Below are positions 38,214 through 48,887 of a stretch of DNA of 64,000 nt, one piece after another. Source of the stretch: Marinobacterium iners DSM 11526 (GTDB lineage: Bacteria > Pseudomonadota > Gammaproteobacteria > Pseudomonadales > Balneatricaceae); contig NZ_FNRJ01000003.1 in assembly GCF_900107855.1 (NCBI RefSeq), forward strand, positions 186,001 to 250,000. Reading direction: 5' to 3'. Position numbers and translations under genes: made by a program. The stretch's first letter is position 1, and each line of letters begins with the position of its first letter. Below the pieces are notes generated by a model. The model searched no databases. It had not been told where the DNA came from and saw nothing but the letters and a program-made list of their open reading frames with translations.

Positions 38214-40013
38214 GTGCCTGTACAGTTGCGTTCAGTATGCCTTTATCTTTCTGCCGTTTTCTCGCTTCTGCTTTTCGGCCTTCCGTTGCATGCGGCCCCG
38301 GACAGCCAGCACGGCATTGCCATGCATGGCGACCTCAAATATCCGCCCGATTTCAGCCATTTCGACTATGTTAACCCGGACGCTCCCAAAGGCGGACATT
38401 TCAAGGAATCCTCCATTGGTACCTTCGACAGCCTCAACCCGTTCATAGTCAAGGGTACCGCCGCCGCAGGGACCGGGTTACTGTACGACTCTTTGATGGC
38501 GCGCGCACTGGATGAGCCCTTTTCCCAATACGGTCTCCTGGCCCAACAACTGCGGGTTGCCGTGGATCGCAGCTGGATTGAGTTCGACCTTCATCCTGAC
38601 GCTCGATTCAGTGATGGGCACAGCGTATCGGCAGACGATGTCGTGTTCACGTTCGACATACTGCGCGAGAAAGGTAGCCCCTTCTTCAAAAGCTACTATG
38701 CAGGGATTCAAAGCGTAACGGCACTGAGCCCTCAGACAGTACGTTTCGAGTTTGGTGACAGCACCAACCGAGAACTCTCACTGATAATAGGCGAGGTTCC
38801 GATCCTGCCACAGCACTTCTGGGCCGAGCGTGATTTCGAAACACCATCACTGGAACCACCGCTTGGTTCGGGCCCCTACCTGATTAAAAAGATCGACCCG
38901 GGCAGAACCATCGTTTACACACGCAACCCCAACTACTGGGGACGCGACTTGCCAGTAAACCGCGGCCGTCACAACTTTGATCAACGCCAATATGACTATT
39001 ATCGCGACAGTACGGTAGCACTGGAGGCCTTCAAGGCCGGTGAGTACGATTTCCGCAGTGAACATGCCTCCAAGGCCTGGGCAACCGGTTATACCGGCGC
39101 GCCCTTCGCTGATGGTCGCATCATCAAGGAAGAGATTGCACACGAAAACCCGCGTGGCATGCAAGGTTTCATCATGAACACCCGCCGGAGCATGTTCAGC
39201 CAGCCTGAAGTGCGCAAGGCACTTGCGCTTGCATTCGATTTTGAATGGACCAACAGCAACCTGTTTTACGGCGCTTACACCCGCAGCCACAGTTATTTTT
39301 CCAACTCTGAGATGGCTGCAGATGAGCTGCCAACCCCAGCTGAACTGGAGATTCTCGAAGCCGTGCGTGACCAGGTACCACCTGAAGTATTTACTCAGGT
39401 TTACCGAGCCCCAACCACGGATGGCAGTGGTCGCAACCGTGCGCAGTTGCGTGAAGCTCTGGGGCTTCTCAAACAGGCTGGCTGGCAACTTGAGTCAGGC
39501 AAGCTGGTTGACGGCAACGGCTCTCCATTTACATTTGAAATATTGCTGGTGCAGAAGGAATTCGAGCGAGTGGTTTCTCCGTTCATTCGCAATCTGGAAA
39601 GGCTGGGTATCAGCGCCAGTATCCGCATCGTCGACGTATCCCAATATATAAACCGGTTGCGTCAGTTCGACTTTGACATGGTGGTGTATGGCTTTGGCCA
39701 GTCCAGCTCCCCTGGCAATGAGCAGCGTGACTATTGGCATTCCAGCTCAGCTGACATGCCCGGAAGTCGCAACCTGATTGGCATTAAGAATCCAGCCGTC
39801 GACTACCTGGTTGAACAACTGATCGCCGCACCAGACCGGGAGCAACTGGTTTTGCGTGCCCGTGCGCTGGATCGAGTGCTGCAGTGGAATCATTATGTGA
39901 TTCCCCACTACCATATCAGTGCCTATCGCATCGCGTACTGGAACAGGTTCGCCCACCCTGAGGTAAGTCCTGCCTATGACCTCGGCCTTGATACCTGGTG
40001 GACCAAGCCCTGA
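38214..40013 (+). CDS. yejA: Periplasmic peptide-binding protein (SBP family 5, YejA type)
   Basis: A 599-residue substrate-binding protein for an oligopeptide ABC importer. The signal peptide covers residues 1-27 (LFGLPLHAA cleavage region). [19 protein letters not shown] at the mature N-terminus and [10 protein letters not shown] are the YejA signature. GTG start at 38214 with AAGGAGA six bases upstream. The stop overlaps yejB by one base. E. coli YejABEF imports peptides such as microcin C; this role is likely for the transporter but the natural ligand here is unknown. Confidence 0.9.
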   Translation: MPVQLRSVCLYLSAVFSLLLFGLPLHAAPDSQHGIAMHGDLKYPPDFSHFDYVNPDAPKGGHFKESSIGTFDSLNPFIVKGTAAAGTGLLYDSLMARALDEPFSQYGLLAQQLRVAVDRSWIEFDLHPDARFSDGHSVSADDVVFTFDILREKGSPFFKSYYAGIQSVTALSPQTVRFEFGDSTNRELSLIIGEVPILPQHFWAERDFETPSLEPPLGSGPYLIKKIDPGRTIVYTRNPNYWGRDLPVNRGRHNFDQRQYDYYRDSTVALEAFKAGEYDFRSEHASKAWATGYTGAPFADGRIIKEEIAHENPRGMQGFIMNTRRSMFSQPEVRKALALAFDFEWTNSNLFYGAYTRSHSYFSNSEMAADELPTPAELEILEAVRDQVPPEVFTQVYRAPTTDGSGRNRAQLREALGLLKQAGWQLESGKLVDGNGSPFTFEILLVQKEFERVVSPFIRNLERLGISASIRIVDVSQYINRLRQFDFDMVVYGFGQSSSPGNEQRDYWHSSSADMPGSRNLIGIKNPAVDYLVEQLIAAPDREQLVLRARALDRVLQWNHYVIPHYHISAYRIAYWNRFAHPEVSPAYDLGLDTWWTKP

Positions 40014-41098
40014 TGGCCGCGTACATTGTCCGTCGCCTGTTGCTGATCATACCCACGCTGCTGGGGATACTGCTGCTCAACTTCATACTGGTTCAATTTG
40101 CTCCCGGCGGCCCGGTTGAACAGACTATTGCGAACCTTGAGGGGCTCGGGATTGATGCTGGCAACCGCATCGGCAGCGGCGCACAGTCCGACATCGCTGC
40201 TGGCAGTGAAAACAGCGGCTACCGCGGAGCCCAAGGGCTGGATCCTGCTTTGATAGCTGAAATAGAGCGCATGTATGGCTTTGACAAGCCAGCACACGAA
40301 CGCTTCTTCCAGATGCTGCAGAACTACCTAATGTTCGATTTTGGCAAGAGCTTCTACAGCGACAAAAGCGTTATCGACCTGATCATCGAAAAACTCCCGG
40401 TTTCAATATCTCTGGGCCTTTGGACCACACTCATCACTTATTTAATCTCGGTCCCGCTTGGCATCCGCAAGGCCGTACGTGATGGCTCATCGTTCGATGT
40501 CTGGACCAGCAGCGCCATCATTGTGGGGTACGCAATTCCCAACTTCCTGTTTGCCATTTTATTGATCGTTCTGTTTGCAGGCGGCACCTGGCTGGAATGG
40601 TTTCCGCTACGCGGACTGACTTCGCCCGACTTTGAACAGATGACCTGGTGGCAACAAGTGGCAGACTACTTCTGGCACATCACTCTGCCGGTACTGGCTT
40701 CGGTGGTCTCCAGTTTTGCCACACTGACCATGCTGACCAAAAACTCATTTCTGGATGAAATACACAAGCAGTATGTATTGACTGCCCGCGCCAAGGGACT
40801 GGATGAAAACGCGGTGCTGTACCGTCATGTATTCCGCAATGCCATGCTGTTGATCATTGCCGGCATGCCCGCCGCCCTCATCGGCATTTTCTTCACCGGA
40901 TCGATGTTGATCGAAGTGATTTTCTCTCTCGATGGACTCGGACTGCTGGGCTACGAAGCTGTCATCAATCGAGACTACCCAGTGATCTTCGGTACACTCT
41001 ACATTTTCACGCTGGTGGGTTTGCTGCTGAAACTGGTCAGTGATATCACCTACACGCTGGTAGACCCCCGTATCGACTTTGCCAGCAGGGAGGTATAG
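40013..41098 (+). CDS. yejB: Oligopeptide ABC transporter permease YejB
   Basis: A 361-residue permease with an N-terminal helix ([21 protein letters not shown]) and a BPD_transp_1 domain of five helices. The EAA loop appears as [24 protein letters not shown]. The loop after the first helix carries the YejB-type [19 protein letters not shown]. The ATG overlaps the yejA stop (TGATG). Pairs with YejE to form the channel. Confidence 0.94.
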   Translation: MAAYIVRRLLLIIPTLLGILLLNFILVQFAPGGPVEQTIANLEGLGIDAGNRIGSGAQSDIAAGSENSGYRGAQGLDPALIAEIERMYGFDKPAHERFFQMLQNYLMFDFGKSFYSDKSVIDLIIEKLPVSISLGLWTTLITYLISVPLGIRKAVRDGSSFDVWTSSAIIVGYAIPNFLFAILLIVLFAGGTWLEWFPLRGLTSPDFEQMTWWQQVADYFWHITLPVLASVVSSFATLTMLTKNSFLDEIHKQYVLTARAKGLDENAVLYRHVFRNAMLLIIAGMPAALIGIFFTGSMLIEVIFSLDGLGLLGYEAVINRDYPVIFGTLYIFTLVGLLLKLVSDITYTLVDPRIDFASREV

Positions 41099-41102
41099 GC
41101 CG

Positions 41103-42125
41103 GTGCAGCTCTCCCCTTTGCAACGTCGTCGTATTGACAGCTTCAAGCGCAACCGCCGAGGCTATTGGTCACTCTGGATCTTTCTAATCCTGTTTGGACT
41201 GAGCCTGGTCGCCGAACTGATTGCCAACGACAAACCACTGCTGATCAGTCACGGGCAGCAGCTCTACTGGCCACTGGTCCAGGAATACACCGAGGCTGAC
41301 TTTGGTGGCGACTTTGCCCTGCCCGTGGACTACCGAGACCCCTTCATTCAAGAGTTGATTACAGAGTCCGGGGGTTGGACCGTTTGGCCACTGATCCGCT
41401 TCAGCTACAGCACCATCAATTACGATCTTGAACAACCTGCTCCTTCGCCACCAACGGCAACCAATTGGTTGGGGACGGATGATCAGGGCCGGGATGTACT
41501 GGCACGTGTCATTTACGGTTTCCGTATTTCGGTTCTGTTTGCACTGGCGCTGACACTGGCAAGCTCGGTTATCGGCGTCTGCGCCGGTGCTGTTCAGGGT
41601 TACTACGGCGGCCGCATCGATCTGTTTTTTCAGCGTTTTATCGAAATCTGGTCTGGCTTGCCCGTACTCTTCCTGCTGATAATACTGGCTTCACTGGTAC
41701 AGCCCGGATTCTGGTGGCTGCTCGGCATCATGCTGCTGTTTTCATGGATGAGCCTGGTCGATGTCGTCCGGGCCGAGTTCCTTCGCGGACGCAACCTTGA
41801 ATATGTGCGTGCCGCACGCGCGCTAGGCCTTAGTGATACCCGCATCATGTACCGCCATGTACTGCCCAACGCCATGATCGCGACCCTGACGTTCATGCCC
41901 TTTGTGTTTAACAGCGCCATCGTTACACTGACCGCCCTCGATTTTCTGGGCTTTGGTCTACCCCCGGGTTCGCCATCCCTGGGCGAGCTGGTCTCACAGG
42001 GCAAGGAAAACCTTCACGCCCCCTGGCTGGGCCTGACCGCATTCATCTCGCTGTCGGTCATGCTGACGCTGCTGATCTTCATCGGTGAAGCAGTCCGTGA
42101 CGCCTTCGATCCGAGGAAAGTCTGA
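41103..42125 (+). CDS. yejE: Oligopeptide ABC transporter permease YejE
   Basis: A 340-residue permease with the YejE N-terminal pattern NRRGYWSLWIF...LVAELIANDKPLL, a periplasmic loop with YTEADFGGDF, and the permease domain with GTDDQGRDVLARVIYGFRIS. The EAA loop is YVRAARALGLSDTRIMYRHVLPNAM. I take GTG at 41103, with GGGAGG nine bases upstream; an ATG at 41079 inside yejB lies before that site. Four bases separate it from yejB. Confidence 0.93.
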   Translation: MQLSPLQRRRIDSFKRNRRGYWSLWIFLILFGLSLVAELIANDKPLLISHGQQLYWPLVQEYTEADFGGDFALPVDYRDPFIQELITESGGWTVWPLIRFSYSTINYDLEQPAPSPPTATNWLGTDDQGRDVLARVIYGFRISVLFALALTLASSVIGVCAGAVQGYYGGRIDLFFQRFIEIWSGLPVLFLLIILASLVQPGFWWLLGIMLLFSWMSLVDVVRAEFLRGRNLEYVRAARALGLSDTRIMYRHVLPNAMIATLTFMPFVFNSAIVTLTALDFLGFGLPPGSPSLGELVSQGKENLHAPWLGLTAFISLSVMLTLLIFIGEAVRDAFDPRKV

Positions 42126-43712
42126 GTGAGTACACCGCTGATCTCTGTCCAGAATCTCAGTGTCCGTTTCGGCTCTTCACGCGAGGCGGTTGTGCGCAAT
42201 ATCAGTTTTGATATCGAGCCGGGCAAAACGCTTGCCATCGTTGGGGAATCGGGCTCTGGCAAATCGGTTACGGCTCTTTCACTGCTGCGACTTTTGCCCC
42301 AGGCACAGACGGAAGGCGCCGTGTTGTATCAAGGTGAGAACCTGCTTCAGGCACCTGAGAAGCGATTGCTGCAACTGCGTGGCAACAGGGTGGGTATGAT
42401 TTTTCAGGAGCCGATGACCTCGCTCAACCCACTGCACACGCTGGAGAAGCAGATCGGTGAAACTCTGCATCTGCATCGCGGCCTGAGCCTGCCCTCATGT
42501 CGCACTCGTGCGCTTGAACTGCTCGACCTGGTAGGGATTGATCACCCTCAGGAGCGGCTGGGTCAGTACCCGCACCAGCTTTCAGGCGGGCAACGTCAGC
42601 GCGTCATGATCGCAATGGCCCTGGCCAATGAACCTGAACTGCTGATTGCCGACGAGCCGACAACCGCTCTCGATGTCACCATACAACACCAGATCCTCGA
42701 ACTGCTCAGACGTGTTCAGAAACAGCTTGGCATGGCGATCGTACTGATCTCTCATGACTTGAATATTGTACGCAGGGTAGCGGACTCGGTGTGTGTCATG
42801 CATAAGGGAGAACTGCTTGAGCAACAGCCCTGTGCCGAGCTGTTTCGCGCTCCCCGCCATGCGTACACACGTAATCTCCTGGCTGCCGAACCGGAAGGCC
42901 AGCCAGCTGCAATTGCCGATCCTGATGATATTATCCTTCAGACCCATGCGTTGAAAGTCTGGTTTGCCGAGCGCAAGGGAATACTGCAACGAGTCAGCCG
43001 CCATCACAAAGCGGTGGACGAAATAGATCTGCAACTCGCTCGCGGTGAAACACTGGGCGTTGTCGGCGAGTCCGGCTCGGGCAAAACCACGCTGGCACTG
43101 GCCATATTGCGACTGATCAGCAGCAAGGGCGAAGTGGTATTCAATGGTGCAGAGCTTTCAAACCTGAAACAGAAACAGCTCAGACTCTTGCGCAAGCAGT
43201 TGCAAGTGGTGTTTCAGGACCCCTTCGGCAGCCTGAGCCCACGCATGAGTATTGCCGAAATCATCGCTGAAGGCCTGGAGGTTCAAGGTATCACCAAGCG
43301 TAGTCAGCAGGATGAGCAAGTATGCCTCGCCCTTCGCGATGTTGGGTTGGACCCCGAAGTACGACACCGATATCCGCATGAGTTCTCGGGCGGACAGAGG
43401 CAGCGCATCGCCATCGCACGGGCACTGGTGCTGCGCCCCAGGCTGATCATTCTCGACGAACCCACGTCCGCACTGGATCGCACCGTACAGAAGCAGATCA
43501 TTCAGCTGCTGCGTGATCTGCAACGGCAGTATCAGCTCAGCTATCTCTTCATCAGTCACGATCTGGCCGTGGTCAGGGCCATGAGCCATCGGGTCATGGT
43601 GATGCAGGCAGGCAAAGTCGTTGAGCAGGCCTCGACAGAACGGCTCTTCAGCCGCCCGGAGCACCCCTACACTCAACGCCTGCTTGAAGCCGCTGCCGTG
43701 CCATCTGGCTGA
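42126..43712 (+). CDS. yejF: Oligopeptide ABC transporter ATPase YejF (two ATPase domains)
   Basis: A 528-residue protein with two fused ABC ATPases. First: GESGSGKSVTALSLLRL, SGGQRQRVMIAMAL, IADEPTTALDVT. Second: GESGSGKTTLALAILRL, SGGQRQRIAIARAL, ILDEPTSALDRT. Both have intact switch histidines (ISHD). It powers import through YejBE. GTG directly after the yejE stop (TGAGTG). A strong bidirectional terminator follows. Confidence 0.95.
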   Translation: MSTPLISVQNLSVRFGSSREAVVRNISFDIEPGKTLAIVGESGSGKSVTALSLLRLLPQAQTEGAVLYQGENLLQAPEKRLLQLRGNRVGMIFQEPMTSLNPLHTLEKQIGETLHLHRGLSLPSCRTRALELLDLVGIDHPQERLGQYPHQLSGGQRQRVMIAMALANEPELLIADEPTTALDVTIQHQILELLRRVQKQLGMAIVLISHDLNIVRRVADSVCVMHKGELLEQQPCAELFRAPRHAYTRNLLAAEPEGQPAAIADPDDIILQTHALKVWFAERKGILQRVSRHHKAVDEIDLQLARGETLGVVGESGSGKTTLALAILRLISSKGEVVFNGAELSNLKQKQLRLLRKQLQVVFQDPFGSLSPRMSIAEIIAEGLEVQGITKRSQQDEQVCLALRDVGLDPEVRHRYPHEFSGGQRQRIAIARALVLRPRLIILDEPTSALDRTVQKQIIQLLRDLQRQYQLSYLFISHDLAVVRAMSHRVMVMQAGKVVEQASTERLFSRPEHPYTQRLLEAAAVPSG

Positions 43713-43727
43713 GTTTAAAACCCGGCA

Positions 43728-43765
43728 AAACTGAAAAGGGCCGCATGTGCGGCCCTTTTCAGTTT
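43728..43765. terminator. Bidirectional terminator between yejF and ppiD
   Basis: AAACTGAAAAGGGCCGCA (43728-43745) and its perfect complement (43748-43765) form an 18-bp stem. TTTT and AAAA within the arms provide U-tracts for transcripts from either side. Confidence 0.9.
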
Positions 43766-43784
43766 CCATCAGCAGATCTGCAAC

Positions 43785-45653
43785 CTAGTTGCGCTCAATT
43801 TCGGCAGCCTCGGTTAATGCCTCTACATGCAGCTGATAGTCCAGCTGGCCATTACGGCTGGCCAGGAAGGCAGCCATCTGGCGCTTCAGGTCAGCGTCAA
43901 CATCAGCAAGGTCTGGGTCCTGAACTGCATTGACTCGAACCAGTGCGCGGTCTCCGTTCGGCAAACGTACAGTTCCAAATGATGCCGCATCTTCCGCCGG
44001 ACGAGGCAGCTCAAATGCCTTACGATTGACAGCAGACGGCATGTCTGCCTGCTCACGCTCTGCAGAAGCCACTTCACTCCAGCTCAGCTCAGAAGCAACA
44101 GTGTTCAGGGAATTGCCAGACTCGAAGTCCGCCAGCAACTGTTGCAGGCGAGCCTCCAGTGCCGCTTCCGCCTGTTCACGTCGCAACTCGCCTTCAAGCT
44201 CATCACGCACTTCATCCAGCGACAGCTGGCGTTCTGGAATCTGCTCTTTAACCCGTACAACTACTGTTGTTTCACGATCCAGCTCGATGGGGTCACTGTT
44301 AAGACCTTCACGTGTCAACTCTTCACTGAACGCAGCCTTGACCACGCGAGGGTTGGAGGCCAACCCGCTCTCACTGCCAGCCTGCCCAAAAGGCTCGGTC
44401 TGATGAATTTCCAGCCCCAGTTCCTCTGCCGGGACATCAAGATCACCCGCCGAAAAGCTCAAGTCAGCCAAGCGTTCAAGCGCAGCCACATATTCAGCCT
44501 CAGCACGGGACTGGGCCAATTCACGCTGCAATTCAGCAGCCATCTCGTCAAACGCCGGCGGCTCAGTGTTGCGCACATCGTTCAGCTGTATCAGATGATA
44601 GCCAAACTCGGTGCGAACAGGCTCTGATATTTCACCCGGCTGCATGGCGAACAGCGTATCCTCAAACGGGCCCGTTAGTACACCACGGCTATTGTAACCC
44701 AGATCACCGCCCTGCTCGGCAGATCCGGCGTCTGCCGAAAACTCCTGTGCCGCTTCGGCAAAGCTCAGCTCACCATCCAGAATGCGCTGACGAACAGCCT
44801 CAGCCTGTTCCTGTGCATCCTCTTCAAACAGAATGTGAGCTGCCGCACGCTCTTCAGATGCCTGGAACCTTGCCAATTCCTGCTGATACGCACTTTCCAG
44901 CTCTGCATCGGTGATTGCGTCGAGCTTAACAAAATCAGCCTGATTCAGCTCCACATAGTCAAGCACGACCTGCGGCTGGGTCATGAAGCGTTCCAGCTGC
45001 TCCTGATAACGCGACTCAAGTTCTGCATCAGTTACTTCAGCAGTCTGCATGAACTGGTCAAGTGACAGCTCTGCCCAGGCAATATCACGGGTTTGTCGAT
45101 CCAGCCTCAGCAAGCGCTCAACCTGCTGCTCAGTCGCGAAGGCAGACAGCTGGAAAGCGTTGCGTTCCTGCGCAATCAACTGCTCCTTGCGCAATAAGTC
45201 ACGATACATAAGCGGGGTAAAACCGGCACCACGCAGTACCGCTTCAAACTGGTTGCGGTCAAAACGACCATCAACCTGGAAATCCGGTGTGCCCACGATC
45301 ATCTGATCAATCATCGCTTCGGACAGATACAGACCCTGCGACTCGGCAGACTGCAGACGCACCTCCTGATCAATCAGGGCCTGCAACACCATACGGCGCA
45401 GCTGATTTTCATCGATATCCGCAGGATTGCCGTTTGCACCCATCTGGGCCAGCAACTGGCGCCGCTGCAGCTCGATACCACGCTGCAAATCCTGGTTACT
45501 GATCTCTTCACCATTCACTTCAGCCGGCGCCTTTTCACTGTTGGCAAGCCCGACAAGCGACTCAACGCCGAACAGAGCAAAGGTGACGATGATCAGGCCA
45601 ACGATGACCTTGGCGATGATCCCTTTGGAATTTTCCCTAATGGATTGCAGCAT
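43785..45653 (-). CDS. ppiD: Periplasmic folding chaperone PpiD (parvulin-type)
   Basis: A 622-residue inner-membrane-anchored chaperone near the Sec translocon. One helix, KVIVGLIIVTFALFGVESLVG, is near the N-terminus; the rest is periplasmic with SurA-like helical regions and a parvulin domain around residues 265-360 (AAHILFEEDAQEQAEAV, GGDLGYNSRGVLTGPFEDTLF split, EFGYHLIQL). The family parvulin domain in PpiD is often inactive as isomerase. It is downstream of hupB and tRNA-Asp, the common gammaproteobacterial order lon-hupB-ppiD. A TATAAA at 45681-45676, at the end of the tRNA terminator, may be its -10 box. Confidence 0.95.
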   Translation of the reverse strand: MLQSIRENSKGIIAKVIVGLIIVTFALFGVESLVGLANSEKAPAEVNGEEISNQDLQRGIELQRRQLLAQMGANGNPADIDENQLRRMVLQALIDQEVRLQSAESQGLYLSEAMIDQMIVGTPDFQVDGRFDRNQFEAVLRGAGFTPLMYRDLLRKEQLIAQERNAFQLSAFATEQQVERLLRLDRQTRDIAWAELSLDQFMQTAEVTDAELESRYQEQLERFMTQPQVVLDYVELNQADFVKLDAITDAELESAYQQELARFQASEERAAAHILFEEDAQEQAEAVRQRILDGELSFAEAAQEFSADAGSAEQGGDLGYNSRGVLTGPFEDTLFAMQPGEISEPVRTEFGYHLIQLNDVRNTEPPAFDEMAAELQRELAQSRAEAEYVAALERLADLSFSAGDLDVPAEELGLEIHQTEPFGQAGSESGLASNPRVVKAAFSEELTREGLNSDPIELDRETTVVVRVKEQIPERQLSLDEVRDELEGELRREQAEAALEARLQQLLADFESGNSLNTVASELSWSEVASAEREQADMPSAVNRKAFELPRPAEDAASFGTVRLPNGDRALVRVNAVQDPDLADVDADLKRQMAAFLASRNGQLDYQLHVEALTEAAEIERN

Positions 45654-45680
45654 GGTTTGGGTTCACTCTGACTCTTTTAT

Positions 45681-45712
45681 AAAAAAAGCGCATTCAGCCC
45701 TGAATGCGCTTT
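45681..45712 (-). terminator. Rho-independent terminator after tRNA-Asp
   Basis: AAAGCGCATTCA / TGAATGCGCTTT give a 12-bp perfect stem (45685-45696 with 45701-45712, loop GCCC). On the minus strand it ends in at least seven T residues (45687-45681). It closes the hupB-tRNA-Asp transcript. Confidence 0.92.
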
Positions 45713-45760
45713 CTTGGACTACGAAGACAGTTCTCTGCTTCCAGTGAACGTGCCCGAATC

Positions 45761-45837
45761 TGGCGGAACGGACGGGACTCGAACCCGCGACCCCCTGCGT
45801 GACAGGCAGGTATTCTAACCAACTGAACTACCGCTCC
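45761..45837 (-). tRNA. tRNA-Asp (anticodon GTC)
   Basis: A 77-base tRNA with 5' GGAGCGG pairing with CCGTTCC, T-loop GGTTCGAGTCC and anticodon stem CCTGC / GCAGG around the loop containing GTC. CCA is encoded. It nearly matches E. coli tRNA-Asp. Its 5' end lies 23 bases after the hupB stop, so it is probably excised from the hupB transcript, and a strong terminator follows. Confidence 0.98.
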
Positions 45838-45860
45838 AGTATCAGGACTTCAGATCCCGT

Positions 45861-46136
45861 TTACTTGTTGACCGCGTCTTTCAGCGCTTTACCCGGCTTG
45901 AAAGTCGGCAGGGTTGCAGCAGCAATTTCAATCGGGTTGCCAGTCTGTGGGTTGCGGCCGGTACGTGCGGCACGCTCTTTGGTGGAGAAAGTACCAAAAC
46001 CTACCAGAGCAACGGATTCACCGCGCTGCAGAGCTTCAGTGACCGCATCCAGGGTAGCATCCAGTGCACGGCCTGCAGCTGCTTTCGGAATATCAGCAGA
46101 TGCAGCAATAGCGTCAATCAGTTCAGACTTGTTCAC
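45861..46136 (-). CDS. hupB: DNA-binding protein HU-beta
   Basis: A 91-residue HU-family histone-like protein. [18 protein letters not shown] forms the dimer core and the DNA-binding arm contains [12 protein letters not shown] with the intercalating proline. The start is a GTG at 46136, preceded by AAGGGGAA; an ATG two bases earlier is out of frame. It has its own strong promoter downstream of lon and likely shares a transcript with tRNA-Asp. Confidence 0.96.
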   Translation of the reverse strand: MNKSELIDAIAASADIPKAAAGRALDATLDAVTEALQRGESVALVGFGTFSTKERAARTGRNPQTGNPIEIAAATLPTFKPGKALKDAVNK

Positions 46137-46206
46137 ATTGTTCCCCTTATCGAATCGTTATCGTGTTCTATCCGTTGTTGTCGTTGCCCAGCGCATAGTC
46201 TGCAAC

Positions 46207-46236
46207 TTTATACCAACTGCCTGAAACCGGTGTCAA
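46207..46236 (-). promoter_or_regulatory. Strong sigma-70 promoter of hupB
   Basis: On the minus strand TTGACA (46236-46231), 18 bases, TATAAA (46212-46207): a perfect -35 and a near-perfect -10. It overlaps one arm of a hairpin (AACTGG 46235-46240 with CCAGTT 46266-46271) that directly follows the lon stop and may end lon transcripts. Confidence 0.8.
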
Positions 46237-46269
46237 CTGGCCGCAGCCCTTTTCTGCCGCGGCCTCCAG

Positions 46270-48696
46270 TTAATGTGTACTCAGTTGACCCGGCTCAGCA
46301 TGTCCCTTTTTGGCCTCGGCAGCAGCAGGTTCTTCAACCTCTTCCGGCAAAGGTGTCGGGTGGTATGCCAAGGCAACATCCAGCACTTCATCAATCCACT
46401 TCACTGGCCGAATATCGAGATCTGCCTTGATATTGTCAGGTATTTCCTTCAAATCGCGGGTATTTTCCTCCGGAATGATCACCGTACGAATCCCGCCACG
46501 GTGCGCTGCAAGCAGCTTTTCCTTCAGCCCACCAATGGCCAGAACCTGTCCACGCAGGGTAATTTCGCCCGTCATGGCGACCTCTGAGCGCACCGGAATT
46601 CCGGTCAAGGCAGACACCATCGCCGTACACATACCAATGCCGGCACTGGGGCCATCTTTCGGGGTTGCACCTTCAGGAACATGGATATGAATATCGTTTT
46701 TCTCGTGGAAGTCAGCCTTAATTCCCAGTGATCGAGCCCGGTTGCGCACCACGGTCATGGCTGCCTGGATCGATTCTTTCATTACATCACCCAACGATCC
46801 GGTGTGGATCTGACGCCCCTTGCCGGGCACGACAGCTGACTCAATGGTGAGAATATCGCCCCCAACTGAAGTCCAGGCCAGACCCGTTACCTGCCCGACC
46901 TGATCCTGCTCTTCAGCCATGCCAAACTTGTATTTCTTGACGCCGTTATACTGCTCCAGCTCTTCAGCCGTAACCTTGACCACATCACCCTTGCGCTCAA
47001 GGGCAAGCTCACGCACAACCTTGCGTGCAATCTTGGCGATCTCGCGTTCAAGGCCACGTACGCCTGCCTCACGGGTGTAATATCGAATCAGACCCAGTAC
47101 GGCATCGTCGGTGATCTCCAGCTCTTTGGCCTTGATTCCGTTGTTTTTAAGCTGTTTCGGCAACAAGTACTTGCGCGCAATATTAAGTTTTTCGTCCTCG
47201 GTATACCCCGGAATCCGAATGATCTCCATACGGTCCAGCAAAGGCCCCGGGATGTTCATCGAGTTCGATGTGCACACGAACATCACGTCAGACAGATCGT
47301 AATCCACTTCGAGGTAATGATCGTTGAAACTGCTGTTCTGTTCGGGATCTAGCACCTCCAGCAATGCCGATGAAGGATCACCACGATGGTCCATGCCCAT
47401 CTTGTCGATTTCATCCAGCAGGAACAGCGGGTTCTTGACACCGATGCGTGACATCTTCTGAATCAGTTTACCCGGCATGGAGCCGATGTAGGTACGACGA
47501 TGACCACGGATCTCGGCTTCATCACGCACACCACCCAGCGCCATACGTACATACTTGCGGTTTGTCGCACGTGCTATGGAGCGGCCCAAAGAGGTCTTGC
47601 CGACACCCGGAGGCCCAACCAGACACAGAATCGGCCCCTTAAGCTTCTTCACTCGCTTCTGTACGGCGAGATACTCGAGAATGCGATCCTTGACTTCTTC
47701 AAGACCGTGATGATCCTCATTGAGGATCTTCTCGGCATGTTTCATGTCCAGGCGCACACGAGAGCGCTTGACCCATGGGATTTGCAGCATCCAGTCAATG
47801 TAGCCACGCACCACCGTTGCTTCAGCACTCATGGGCGACATCATCTTCAGCTTGTTGTATTCGTTGAGCGTTTTGTCCAGTGCTTCCTGAGGCATGCCGG
47901 CGCTTTCGATGCGGTTCTTAAGCTCTTCCATATCGGTAGAGCCGGTCTCATCCATATCACCCAGTTCCTTCTGGATCGCCTTCATCTGCTCATTGAGGTA
48001 ATACTCGCGCTGACTCTTCTCCATCTGTTTTTTTACACGGCCCCGGATGCGCTTTTCGACCTCAACCAGGTCGATTTCCGCTTCCATCAGTGACATCAGA
48101 TGTTCAAGACGTTGACGTGTACCCAGAATTTCCAGAATGGCCTGCTTCTCATCCAGCTTGAGGGCCATATGTGCAGCGATGGTGTCGGCCAGACGGCCAA
48201 TGTCGTCAATATTCTGAAGCGAGCTGAGCACCTCGGACGGGATTTTCTTGTTGACCTGTACAAAGCGCTCAAACTGATCAAGAGCCGTTTTTTTGTAGAC
48301 CTCAGCCTCCGCCGCACTTACATCTTCTACCGGCAACACCGTCACCTGTGCGTGGAAGCATTTTTCAGACTCAGACAGGGCTCTGATCTGCGCACGGTAA
48401 TCACCTTCAACCAACACCTTCACGGTGCCATCAGGCAATTTCAGCATCTGAAGTACGTTCGCAACGCAGCCGACAGAGAACAGAGCTTCAGAATCCGGTT
48501 CGTCCTCAGACGCACTCTTCTGGGCCACCAACAGAATCTGCTTATCACTGGCCATTGCCAGTTCAAGGGCATGGATGGATTTTTCACGCCCGACAAACAG
48601 CGGGATCACCATGTTGGGATAAACCACCACATCACGCAGTGGCAGTACCGGAAGCTCGACGGTCACAGCGTCATCTTTTGCTTCAAATTGATCCAT
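46270..48696 (-). CDS. lon: ATP-dependent protease Lon
   Basis: An 808-residue cytosolic AAA+ serine protease that degrades misfolded and regulatory proteins. The N-terminal substrate domain ([23 protein letters not shown]) is followed by the coiled coil, the ATPase with Walker [10 protein letters not shown] and Walker [10 protein letters not shown], and the protease domain with catalytic Ser in [11 protein letters not shown] and Lys in [15 protein letters not shown] use the ATG at 48696 (MDQFEAKDD); a longer frame lacks a family match. The C-terminal tail rich in Glu and Ala is lineage-variable. It lies upstream of hupB. Confidence 0.97.
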   Translation of the reverse strand: MDQFEAKDDAVTVELPVLPLRDVVVYPNMVIPLFVGREKSIHALELAMASDKQILLVAQKSASEDEPDSEALFSVGCVANVLQMLKLPDGTVKVLVEGDYRAQIRALSESEKCFHAQVTVLPVEDVSAAEAEVYKKTALDQFERFVQVNKKIPSEVLSSLQNIDDIGRLADTIAAHMALKLDEKQAILEILGTRQRLEHLMSLMEAEIDLVEVEKRIRGRVKKQMEKSQREYYLNEQMKAIQKELGDMDETGSTDMEELKNRIESAGMPQEALDKTLNEYNKLKMMSPMSAEATVVRGYIDWMLQIPWVKRSRVRLDMKHAEKILNEDHHGLEEVKDRILEYLAVQKRVKKLKGPILCLVGPPGVGKTSLGRSIARATNRKYVRMALGGVRDEAEIRGHRRTYIGSMPGKLIQKMSRIGVKNPLFLLDEIDKMGMDHRGDPSSALLEVLDPEQNSSFNDHYLEVDYDLSDVMFVCTSNSMNIPGPLLDRMEIIRIPGYTEDEKLNIARKYLLPKQLKNNGIKAKELEITDDAVLGLIRYYTREAGVRGLEREIAKIARKVVRELALERKGDVVKVTAEELEQYNGVKKYKFGMAEEQDQVGQVTGLAWTSVGGDILTIESAVVPGKGRQIHTGSLGDVMKESIQAAMTVVRNRARSLGIKADFHEKNDIHIHVPEGATPKDGPSAGIGMCTAMVSALTGIPVRSEVAMTGEITLRGQVLAIGGLKEKLLAAHRGGIRTVIIPEENTRDLKEIPDNIKADLDIRPVKWIDEVLDVALAYHPTPLPEEVEEPAAAEAKKGHAEPGQLSTH

Positions 48697-48887
48697 GATG
48701 GAGTGCCTCTTTACAGGGCGCCTGTGCATTAGGGCCGGCGCATCTTCGGATAAGTGTCAGGTTAGTCTTTCAATGGGGCTCGTTCCAGCAATTACAACCG
48801 GAGCGGTGGCTTTTTTCGCAACTGCACAGAAGACAGCGATTCAACCAAGGGCGAGGCGGTCGGATATGACCGCCTGCAGAGGAGATA

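Noticed and set aside
48697-48790. Heat-shock (sigma-32) promoter before lon
   Set aside because: A CATTGAAA on the minus strand resembles the -35 box, but no CCCCAT-type -10 box stands at the right distance.
48854-48875. Hairpin after nfuA as a terminator
   Set aside because: The stem AGGCGGTC/GACCGCCT is good but no T-run follows on the minus strand, so the call is not supported.
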